A stretch of DNA of 11,070 nt, taken from NCBI GenBank assembly GCA_964366335.1, contig CAYITQ010000021.1:1-11070 (forward strand). Reading direction: 5' to 3'. This document shows positions 5,737 to 11,070 of this stretch, piece after piece (position 1 is the stretch's first letter; each line of letters begins with the position of its first letter). The notes under the pieces were generated by a model. The model worked only from the letters and a program-made list of their open reading frames with translations. It ran no database searches and had not been told where the DNA came from. Position numbers and translations under genes: made by a program. This DNA comes from JACRNA01 sp964366335. GTDB taxonomy: Bacteria > Patescibacteriota > Microgenomatia > CAZETR01 > Amesbacteraceae.

Positions 5737-6809
5737 TAAACATTGCAGTACTTTATGGGGGCAGGTCGGTGGAACATGAGGTGTCGGTAATTACGGGATT
5801 ACAGGTAATGCACAATCTGGATAAAAACAAATACAATATTATACCTATTTATGTTACCAAAAACGGCCGGTTTATCAAAGGCAACCCAAACTTTCTCAAA
5901 CCCGAGTTTTATAAAAATTTAGACCAAATTAGAGAGCCTCAAATTGTGTTGCGGGACGGCTCTGTCAATTCAGAAAATTATTTTCTGAAAAGACAAGAAA
6001 GGATCGACTGTGCAATATTGGCCTTTCATGGGACTTATGGTGAAGATGGCTGTGTCCAAGGTCTTCTGGAAATGGCGGGTATCCCCTACACAGGCTGTGG
6101 AGTCATGGCTTCGGCTCTCGGCATGGACAAATTGGCTCAGAAAAAAGTGTTCTCTGGAATTCCACAAGTAAAACTTTCCCAAAACTTCCCCTTGTTTGTC
6201 AAACCAAGCAATGGCGGATCAAGTATTGGCATTACCAAAGCCAGAAATGCCAAAGAATTAAAAGATGCCATAGAAGTAGCCAAAGCTTATGACTCACGGG
6301 TAATCGTGGAAGAATCGGCTGAGGGCTTTATGGAAATAAATATTTCGGTATTGGGAAATAACAACAATCTCATAACCTCTGTTTGTGAGCAACCGGTTCC
6401 TTCCAAAGAAGTCCTAACTTATGATGACAAATACAAGTCTGGCGGTAAAGGCATGGCTGGGGCCAAGCGGCTCATTCCTGCTCCCATAAAGCCCGCCACA
6501 GCCTCCAAGATTGCAGAGTATGCTAAGCAGGCATTTGAGGCAATTGATGGGTCAGGAATGGCCCGGGTGGATTTTTTGGTGTCCCCTGACGAAAAAACAA
6601 TTTATATCAATGAAATAAATACTCTTCCCGGAAGCATGGCATTTTATCTCTGGGAAAAAACCAATCTGCCCTTTCCCAAGCTTTTGGACAAATTAATAGA
6701 ATTAGGAAAACAGCGGTTTGAGGAAAGAAACTCCCGCATCACTACTTTTTCTTCCAACATCCTGGCCAATTTGGGAAATACACTTAAGAGTGGAAAGCTA
6801 AAAAGCTAG
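5733..6809 (+). CDS. ddl: D-alanine--D-alanine ligase (ATP-grasp)
   Basis: The protein has 358 residues and makes the D-Ala-D-Ala dipeptide that MurF adds to the stem peptide, using ATP in the cytoplasm. Visible motifs: LYGGRSVEHEVSVITG (7-22), AFHGTYGEDGCVQGLLE (97-113), GIPYTGCG (116-123), the ATP-grasp segment FVKPSNGGSSIGI (155-167), VEESAEGFMEI (192-202), YDDKY (230-234), MARVDFL (276-282) and INEINTLPGSMAFYLWE (292-308), holding the metal-binding Glu 294 and Asn 296. The linker between the N-terminal and ATP-binding domains (MDKLAQKKVFSG to NFPLFVKP) is short compared with typical Ddl. The PGSMAFY segment replaces the usual PGxTxxSxxP, a form also found in some other bacteria. The start overlaps the murA stop by 4 nt with no strong Shine-Dalgarno, so translational coupling is likely. 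The stop overlaps that of the convergent MurF-like gene. Confidence 0.93.
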   Translation: MINIAVLYGGRSVEHEVSVITGLQVMHNLDKNKYNIIPIYVTKNGRFIKGNPNFLKPEFYKNLDQIREPQIVLRDGSVNSENYFLKRQERIDCAILAFHGTYGEDGCVQGLLEMAGIPYTGCGVMASALGMDKLAQKKVFSGIPQVKLSQNFPLFVKPSNGGSSIGITKARNAKELKDAIEVAKAYDSRVIVEESAEGFMEINISVLGNNNNLITSVCEQPVPSKEVLTYDDKYKSGGKGMAGAKRLIPAPIKPATASKIAEYAKQAFEAIDGSGMARVDFLVSPDEKTIYINEINTLPGSMAFYLWEKTNLPFPKLLDKLIELGKQRFEERNSRITTFSSNILANLGNTLKSGKLKS

Positions 6810-7975
6810 TAATTATCCGGCAGGTCGTTTTCGAATAAAATAACAGCTTTACTATCCGATACTTTGCTTATTGCCTCGGTCACTTTATCAATATAAATGA
6901 CGGTTTTTCCAAAACCATCTGCCAAGCCCCTAGTCCGCTCATTTTTACCAACTAAAATTATTTGGTCTAATCCAATCAATTGTTCTCCTAATTTTTTATG
7001 GATTTCATAGGTTGCAGAGCCAAGCTCGGGAATCCCTGGAGTTACGATGACTTTCCAATCTGGAAAGCTTTTGAGATACTTTACAGCTGCCGCAAAGCCA
7101 TCGGTATTACTGCTGTAGGCATCGTCAATGATGGTCATGCCACCACGTCTTAGGAGAGATAATCTATGGATAGGTTCCTTAAGTAATTTAGGAGGCTTAT
7201 GGACTCCCAAAATGCCCGCCATTTTAATGGCTCCTTCCAGGTTTTGCTCACGGGGGTGAGCGTGGGTTCCTATTCCATATCCTAAAATCTTTGGGTTACT
7301 TAAGTTACTTAAGTATTTTTTGGAAATATTAGGATTTCCTAAATTTACTATTGCCTGACCCCTATTACCTAAGACATACTCGACCGATTCGGACTCACCA
7401 ACGATCTCATTTTCCAAAGAGCCGAAACGCTCGAGATGCTGTTCGTTAATCCCAGTCAAAATCGCATAATCCGGCAGATAGGTTTCACACAATTCTTTTG
7501 TCTCACCTATCTTGTATGACCCCATTTCACAGATAAAATAATCATAATTTTCGTCCAGTTCCCAATCGACAACTTTGGCAATGCCAAACAATGTATTATA
7601 GTTTCCGGGAGTACGCAACACCCTGTATTTGGTCTTTAATATCTGATACAAATATTCTTTGACCGAGGTCTTGCCATAACTTCCTGAAATAGCGATGATT
7701 TTAAGACCAGATTTTTTTAGATCAATTATTTTTTTTCTGACTCTATCTCTAACTCTATCTCTATTCCACATTTCATAAGGTTTCAAAATAAGTAACGCCA
7801 AAAACATGAGAGGCCAAAAACCAAAACTCAAAGCATAAATAAATTTGGCTTTGGCTGTCCAAACTAAGGGCTTTTTATTTTGAAGCTTGAATACCAACGG
7901 ATTGGCGATCCACCATTTTAGAAATCTGACCGGATCGTATTCTTCAAGCTGTAATATATGTAGATGCGTGATCAT
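6806..7975 (-). CDS. MurF-like Mur ligase with N-terminal membrane helix
   Basis: This 389-residue Mur ligase is most like MurF, which joins D-Ala-D-Ala to UDP-MurNAc-tripeptide. Motifs: P-loop ISGSYGKTSVKEY (96-108), TPGNYNTLFG (122-131), ICEMGSYKIGE (148-158), LTGINEQHLERFG (173-185), IDDAYSSNTDGF (283-294) and TPGIPELGSATYEIHKKLG (312-330). The usual N-terminal UDP-binding domain is missing. Instead the first 90 residues hold a basic/aromatic stretch, a hydrophobic segment (about 45-66, FIYALSFGFWPLMFLALLIL) that should cross or enter the membrane, and a charged NRDRVRDRVRKK patch encoded by a 12-bp tandem repeat. The catalytic part probably sits on the cytoplasmic face. The start overlaps the hydrolase stop (ATGA), and ddl, which would make its dipeptide substrate, lies directly opposite. 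The name murF is withheld because the substrate-binding domain is absent; a ligase on a lipid-linked or other substrate is possible. Confidence 0.83.
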   Translation of the reverse strand: MITHLHILQLEEYDPVRFLKWWIANPLVFKLQNKKPLVWTAKAKFIYALSFGFWPLMFLALLILKPYEMWNRDRVRDRVRKKIIDLKKSGLKIIAISGSYGKTSVKEYLYQILKTKYRVLRTPGNYNTLFGIAKVVDWELDENYDYFICEMGSYKIGETKELCETYLPDYAILTGINEQHLERFGSLENEIVGESESVEYVLGNRGQAIVNLGNPNISKKYLSNLSNPKILGYGIGTHAHPREQNLEGAIKMAGILGVHKPPKLLKEPIHRLSLLRRGGMTIIDDAYSSNTDGFAAAVKYLKSFPDWKVIVTPGIPELGSATYEIHKKLGEQLIGLDQIILVGKNERTRGLADGFGKTVIYIDKVTEAISKVSDSKAVILFENDLPDNY

Positions 7976-8679
7976 AGATAGTCATTTAATATTTCTAAAA
8001 ATTCCTGCGGCTTTGATAAATGAGGCCAATGATCAGCTCCCCAGACAACGCGTAATATCCCACCACCAATCGTCTTTTTTATTACTTTCGCTTGTGATAT
8101 AGGCAAGACCCTATCTTTTTCTCCCCAAATAATCAAGGTTGGACACTTTACGCGTGCCATTTCTTTTGATAAATCCTGATTGACGATCTTGACAAAAATC
8201 TTGCGCATTGATCCTGCTGATTTATAATCAGGTGATCCAAAATGATTTTTTAAATTTGTTGGGACATATTTTTTCATAAAACCCATATTGTCAAAAATTA
8301 ACCCACCAATTATTGCCTTTAAAGTTTTTATTTCTAGGCCCGCGGCATCCACTAAAATTAATTTTTTCGCGTTTAACAATATCGCCACCCGGCCACCAAA
8401 AGAGTGACCCAAAATAACGGGATCTTTGATTTTTAATTTCAGCATAAATTCTTGGACAAAATTGGCATAGTCATAAATACTCCAATCAGTAGCGGGCCTG
8501 GGACTGCCGCCAAAACCTGGAAAATCCAATAGCCAGACTTTGTATCTATCATTTAATTTTTTGGCTATAGGAAGCCATTCCTGAAGTGACCCTCCCCAGC
8601 CATGCAAAATAACTAAATCCTTTTTACCAGAACCCAATGCCTCATAACTGACCAGCTGTCCCCCAATCACCTTTTGCAT
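7972..8679 (-). CDS. Alpha/beta hydrolase
   Basis: The protein has 235 residues from ATG 8679. It has an alpha/beta-hydrolase fold with LHGWGGS (25-31, oxyanion-hole segment), DFPGFGGS (52-59), nucleophile elbow GHSFGG (Ser 93), WGEKDRVLP (acid Asp 189) and GADHWPHLSKP (His 217), so the catalytic triad is complete. No signal peptide is visible, so it is probably cytoplasmic. The substrate cannot be told from sequence; the family includes esterases, C-C hydrolases and haloperoxidase-like enzymes. A six-codon longer frame begins with TTG at 8697, but that extension contains a TATAAT box (8686-8691), so ATG 8679 is preferred. Its TGA overlaps the MurF-like start by 4 nt, so the two are made together and may act on a linked wall or lipid substrate; that link is inference. 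Confidence 0.85.
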   Translation of the reverse strand: MQKVIGGQLVSYEALGSGKKDLVILHGWGGSLQEWLPIAKKLNDRYKVWLLDFPGFGGSPRPATDWSIYDYANFVQEFMLKLKIKDPVILGHSFGGRVAILLNAKKLILVDAAGLEIKTLKAIIGGLIFDNMGFMKKYVPTNLKNHFGSPDYKSAGSMRKIFVKIVNQDLSKEMARVKCPTLIIWGEKDRVLPISQAKVIKKTIGGGILRVVWGADHWPHLSKPQEFLEILNDYL

Positions 8680-8685
8680 GAAACT

Positions 8686-8691
8686 ATTATA
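8686..8691 (-). promoter_or_regulatory. -10 box of the hydrolase / MurF-like unit
   Basis: The minus strand has TATAAT followed by 6 nt and the ATG at 8679, the same geometry as the M23 operon promoter. Transcription should start at or next to the ATG. No convincing -35 hexamer was found at the standard distance. Confidence 0.5.
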
Positions 8692-8721
8692 TCTCAAAAC
8701 GCCAAGTACCTCACCCTAAAA

Positions 8722-8746
8722 TCCCTCTCCTAATCTAGGAGAGGGA
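8722..8746. repeat. Perfect 10-bp inverted repeat (hairpin), REP-like or terminator
   Basis: TCCCTCTCCT and AGGAGAGGGA pair perfectly around a 5-nt loop (AATCT). The hairpin lies 16 nt after the methyltransferase stop. On the minus strand it is followed only by ATTTTAGGG, a weak U-run, so termination is possible but not clear. The flanking TCACCCTAAAAT together with the palindrome looks like a dispersed repeat rather than a one-off terminator. Confidence 0.65.
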
Positions 8747-8762
8747 CGTTACTCAAAAGAAT

Positions 8763-9539
8763 TTATTTCTTGGCTCTTAAAGCCAGAAATTGGGGGATTT
8801 CGCGAAAGGACAGGTTTTCGGCTCTGGCGTTTGGTCCCGGCTGACTAGTTTTATATGTCGGAATTTCCATGATTCTATCCACCATGAACCCGTTACTACC
8901 CAAAACATTAATGTAACTTTGTAGAGGTCTATGAAAGCTAGTAGTCACGCCGGTCTGGTGTGATGAATACGCCTTCATGGGAACCGCCAAGGCGGTTAAG
9001 TAGCGGTCAATGCGCCGGTATTGGAGCTTTCGCCCTTCATCCCAACCCCAGCCACTTTGGCGGGGAATTCTAAATGCGGGGTGATTCATAAAAATTATTA
9101 GTCTTCCACCAACTTTTACGGCTTTGGCCACCGATTTTATGACATCTTCCAGGGGATCAATATCTTGAATTGACAACAACATCACAGCCGCATCAAATCC
9201 AGACAGATTTAAACGGCGGGCATCACCTACTATAAAATTGGCGTTATTGATTTTTCGGTCCTTGGCAATTTTTATCAGCCTCTCACTGACATCTATACCT
9301 GTATACAGACTTCCTGCAGAAACAATATATTGGGCCAGTACACCTTGACCGCAACCAATATCCAAAACTTTTTCTCCAGCCCGTAACTCCAATAATTGCA
9401 TAACCGCAGGGATTGCTAATTTGGTGTGGTGAATACTCCCCTTTTCCCCCACCCAGCCGTCGTACCAATCGGCAACAGGGTTCCAACCTTGGGGTGTTGT
9501 CGAATAATTTTTAATTTTTAATTTAAAATTTTTAATCAA
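8763..9539 (-). CDS. Class I SAM-dependent methyltransferase
   Basis: The protein has 258 residues from a TTG at 9539. Rossmann-type SAM binding is shown by motif I VLDIGCGQG (58-66), the acidic end of strand 2 (TGIDVSE, Asp 83), FIVGDARRL (102-110) and FDAAVMLLSIQDI (115-127), followed by VGGRLIIFMNHPAFRIP (143-159). The C-terminal part (RYLTALAVPMKAYSS, HRPLQSYINVLGSNGF) resembles that of small-molecule or quinone-type methyltransferases, but the acceptor cannot be named. The start is uncertain: an in-frame TAA lies two codons before the TTG, no ATG occurs until residue 47, and the first dozen codons (KNFKLKIKNY) come from an AT-rich repeat. It sits between the rho terminator and the 8722-8746 hairpin, so it is probably transcribed separately. 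No link to wall synthesis is evident. Confidence 0.85.
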   Translation of the reverse strand: MIKNFKLKIKNYSTTPQGWNPVADWYDGWVGEKGSIHHTKLAIPAVMQLLELRAGEKVLDIGCGQGVLAQYIVSAGSLYTGIDVSERLIKIAKDRKINNANFIVGDARRLNLSGFDAAVMLLSIQDIDPLEDVIKSVAKAVKVGGRLIIFMNHPAFRIPRQSGWGWDEGRKLQYRRIDRYLTALAVPMKAYSSHQTGVTTSFHRPLQSYINVLGSNGFMVDRIMEIPTYKTSQPGPNARAENLSFREIPQFLALRAKK

Positions 9540-9570
9540 TTTTTAAATTTCAATTTTTAATTACTTAAAT
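9504..9570. repeat. AT-rich degenerate repeat over the methyltransferase 5' end
   Basis: Units of the type AATTTTTAA / TTTAAATT recur imperfectly over about 67 bases that are almost all A or T. The tract covers the upstream spacer, the TTG start and the first codons of the methyltransferase. Confidence 0.55.
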
Positions 9571-9602
9571 AATGTTCCTTCGGAAAGTGTATAAAAATAG
9601 AT

Positions 9603-9623
9603 CAAAAAGGCGTGGCCTTTTGA
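9603..9623 (-). terminator. Rho-gene terminator hairpin
   Basis: A 7-bp perfect stem, AAAAGGC / GCCTTTT (9605-9611 with 9615-9621), closes a 3-nt loop. It lies 11 nt after the rho stop codon. On the minus strand the stem ends in TTTTT and is followed by GATCTATTTTT. The near symmetry might let it work in both directions. Confidence 0.65.
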
Positions 9624-9634
9624 AGCTAATAAAA

Positions 9635-10906
9635 TTAAGCTTTTGATAAGTTTTTCAAAAACTCATCATTATCTTTTGTCTTTTTCATTTTGGAAATGAG
9701 AAGCTCGGTGCGCTCGTCGTCGTTTAGCATATCCAGCATCCTCCGCAATTGAGTAATCTTGTCATAGCGCTCACCCAAGAGCTTTTCGTCTCCCCGGGTA
9801 CCGGAATTTAAGAGACTAAATGATGGAAAAATCCGGCGATCAGCCAATCGGCGGTCCAAATGTAATTCCATGTTACCAGTACCCTTAAATTCTTCATAAA
9901 CAAGATCGTCCTGACGCGAACCGGTCTCAACCAGACAAGTCCCGATAATAGTCAGAGATCCGCCCTCCTCGACATTTCTGGCGGCTCCAAAAGCCTTTTT
10001 AGCAGGATAGATGGCTTCGGCCGAAAATCCCCCACTCATCATCCGGCCGGAATTGCCAGAAATCATGTTGTAAGCCCGGGCAAGTCTCGTTATAGAATCC
10101 AATAAAATAAAGACATCTTTGCCCATCTCTACTAATCTTTTGGCCCGCTCGAGAGCCAACTCTGCAATTCTGACTTGATCCAGGGGCGGATCGTCAAAGT
10201 TTGATGCCGCCACTTCGCCTTTTAGGCTTCTGGTAATTTCTGTCACCTCTTCGGGGCGCTCGCCAATTAAGACCGCCATCAAATGCATATCGGGGTAATT
10301 GGCAGACAAAGCCTCGGAAATTTCTTTGAGAAGCCAAGTCTTACCAGCTTTGGGCTGGGCAACAATAAGTCCCCTCTGCCCTTTGCCAATGGGAGCTATC
10401 AGATCAATAATTCTAGTGGAAAGTGTCTCGGCTTTGGTTTCCAGCATCAACTGGGCATCGGGGAAAATGGCGGTCATCTCATCAAATACCGGTCTGACTC
10501 CAACCAAATCGACATCAACTCCATTGACTTTTTCGACTTTGAGAAGTCCCCAATAACGCTCGTTTTCCTTTGGCTGGCGAGCTTGGCCCCCCACTTTGTC
10601 CCCTTTTCTTAGATTAAACCGCCTAATTTGGGACATGCTGATATAGACATCTTTTGAGGAAGGTAACATCTTTGGCCTCAGATAACCATGGCCTTCGGGC
10701 GTAATATCCAAAAAGCCTTCCACAAATTCTGTTGGTAATCCAGCGTCAGGCAACATCCGGTCGTCGACGACGCCGGAAAAGGAATCAGGAACAGGAGACA
10801 AGGACACAGGAGAAACTACGCGCCCTGCGGGGCAGATTATACTGGGTTTGAATGCGGTTCTGGGCGCCACACGACCAACTGTCCGTATAGTACCGGGACG
10901 CATCAT
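9635..10906 (-). CDS. rho: Transcription termination factor Rho
   Basis: The protein has 423 residues from ATG 10906. Rho is a hexameric RNA-dependent ATPase that releases transcripts. The N-terminal 60 residues are Pro/Val-rich and probably disordered. The RNA-binding cold-shock-like domain spans about 62-130 (GFLDITPEGHGYLRP, DVYISMSQIRRFNLRKGD, NERYWGLLKVEKVNG). The ATPase core has Walker A AQPKAGKT (183-190), GERPEEVTE (215-223), Walker B VFILLDSITRLARAYN (265-280), GAARNVEEGGSLTIIGT (307-323) and the R-loop/arginine region EEFKGTGNMELHLDRRLADRR (338-358). The frame is open to ATG 10984, but that ATG overlaps the -10 box of a consensus promoter, so it should not be in the mRNA. ATG 10906 follows GGAGGT by 9 nt and is preferred; an adjacent ATG at 10903 is the alternative. 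A terminator follows the gene. The family call is certain; the start is likely. Confidence 0.95.
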   Translation of the reverse strand: MMRPGTIRTVGRVAPRTAFKPSIICPAGRVVSPVSLSPVPDSFSGVVDDRMLPDAGLPTEFVEGFLDITPEGHGYLRPKMLPSSKDVYISMSQIRRFNLRKGDKVGGQARQPKENERYWGLLKVEKVNGVDVDLVGVRPVFDEMTAIFPDAQLMLETKAETLSTRIIDLIAPIGKGQRGLIVAQPKAGKTWLLKEISEALSANYPDMHLMAVLIGERPEEVTEITRSLKGEVAASNFDDPPLDQVRIAELALERAKRLVEMGKDVFILLDSITRLARAYNMISGNSGRMMSGGFSAEAIYPAKKAFGAARNVEEGGSLTIIGTCLVETGSRQDDLVYEEFKGTGNMELHLDRRLADRRIFPSFSLLNSGTRGDEKLLGERYDKITQLRRMLDMLNDDERTELLISKMKKTKDNDEFLKNLSKA

Positions 10907-10915
10907 TGAGACTAT

Positions 10916-10921
10916 ACCTCC
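10916..10921 (-). promoter_or_regulatory. Ribosome binding site deciding the rho start
   Basis: GGAGGT on the minus strand, 9 nt before ATG 10906, is the strongest Shine-Dalgarno seen in the window. It favours this start over the upstream ATGs at 10984, 10939 and 10927. Confidence 0.65.
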
Positions 10922-10982
10922 ATTCATAATATCGCTCATAAAATTCTTTGGGGCTTTTCTTTTCCGAAGGAAACTAACTGTC

Positions 10983-11010
10983 ATTATAGCCCCCTCCCCC
11001 AGTCTGTCAA
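10983..11010 (-). promoter_or_regulatory. Consensus sigma-70 promoter of rho
   Basis: The minus strand has TTGACA at 11005-11010 and TATAAT at 10983-10988, both perfect, with a 16-nt spacer that is unusually G-rich (GGGGGAGGGGG). The expected start near 10976 gives a leader of about 70 nt before the preferred rho ATG, long enough for control. The leader contains a small TTTCC / GGAAA hairpin at about 10961-10974. Confidence 0.8.
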
Positions 11011-11070
11011 GAGTTAATAAAGTCCAGATAGGTATCTTTGTTTATCACTTTGTAGCCAGAACCCGGATAG
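11007..11070 (-). CDS. C-terminal end of an unidentified gene upstream of rho
   Basis: The minus frame is open from the right edge to a TGA at 11007-11009 and encodes the tail YPGSGYKVINKDTYLDFINS. It reads like real coding sequence, but 20 residues are too few to assign a family. The stop codon lies inside the TTGACA box of the rho promoter. Confidence 0.5.
   Translation of the reverse strand, partial: YPGSGYKVINKDTYLDFINS

Noticed and set aside
7287..7316. Repeated TTAAGTAAC-type units in the MurF-like gene.
   Set aside because: They encode the short LSNLSNP stretch in a variable loop. Two imperfect copies are not enough to claim an element.
7738..7765. 12-bp tandem repeat ACTCTATCTCTA in the MurF-like gene.
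   Set aside because: Only two units, in frame, encoding the basic RDRVRDRVR patch. Noted in the gene entry but too short to treat as a separate element.
9574..10975. The 12-mer TTCCTTCGGAAA occurs after rho (9575-9586, plus strand) and in the rho leader (10962-10973, minus strand), as if flanking rho in inverted orientation.
   Set aside because: The sequence is a small self-complementary hairpin, and a 12-base match on either strand is expected by chance several times in 11 kb.
10907..10984. Extension of rho to the upstream ATG at 10984 (26 extra residues).
   Set aside because: That ATG overlaps the TATAAT of a perfect promoter and has no ribosome binding site, whereas ATG 10906 follows GGAGGT.
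10989..11004. G5-A-G5 run upstream of rho as a G-quadruplex.
   Set aside because: Only two long G runs are present, and an intramolecular quadruplex needs four.

Overview
The window is a peptidoglycan-synthesis region, followed by a rho locus, from a bacterium that is most likely a member of the Candidate Phyla Radiation (Patescibacteria, probably Microgenomates-like). This assignment is an inference. It rests on compact overlapping genes, Mur ligases that lack the usual N-terminal domain, a LysM-LysM-M23 protein of a type I associate with that group, moderate A+T content, and short AT-rich or palindromic repeats that intrude into genes. TGA is used as a stop (PHP, MurE-like and MurA genes), so the Gracilibacteria/SR1 code does not apply. 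No rRNA, tRNA, CRISPR array, transposase or phage gene was seen.

Layout, left to right. (A) 1-4253, minus strand: one tightly packed operon read from 4253 down to 1. The order is M23 endopeptidase with a LysM-like tail, GlmU-type nucleotidyltransferase, degenerate PHP-domain protein, MurE-like ligase, and a membrane-anchored LysM-LysM-M23 protein that runs off the left edge. The first four genes overlap by 8, 17 and 8 nt, and the last starts 4 nt after murE. (B) 4254-4473: a divergent promoter region with TATAAT boxes on both strands and a doubtful 60-codon ORF. (C) 4474-6809, plus strand: murA and ddl, joined by an ATGA overlap. (D) 6806-8679, minus strand: an alpha/beta hydrolase and a membrane-anchored MurF-like ligase, also joined by an ATGA overlap. 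This unit converges on ddl, and one CTAG serves as the stop on both strands. (E) 8763-9539, minus: a class I methyltransferase bounded by a 10-bp-stem hairpin and an AT-rich repeat. (F) 9635-10906, minus: rho, with a terminator hairpin behind it and a consensus sigma-70 promoter in front. (G) 11007-11070, minus: the last 20 codons of an unidentified gene whose TGA lies inside the rho -35 box.

Together the genes cover several steps of cell-wall building. They are a sugar-1-phosphate nucleotidyltransferase, enolpyruvyl transfer (MurA), D-Ala-D-Ala formation (Ddl), amino-acid or dipeptide addition (MurE-like, MurF-like) and wall hydrolysis (two M23 proteins). MurB, MurC, MurD and MurG are not here.

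Several members depart from the textbook forms. Both Mur ligases lack the UDP-binding domain 1, and one has a membrane helix instead. The PHP protein lacks several metal ligands. The GlmU-like enzyme has changes at two GlcNAc-contacting positions and no acetyltransferase domain. MurA differs at two usually invariant positions. Promoters also look unusual: in several cases TATAAT sits only 6-11 nt before the start codon, which suggests leaderless transcripts. All functions were assigned from motifs read by eye, with no database search.
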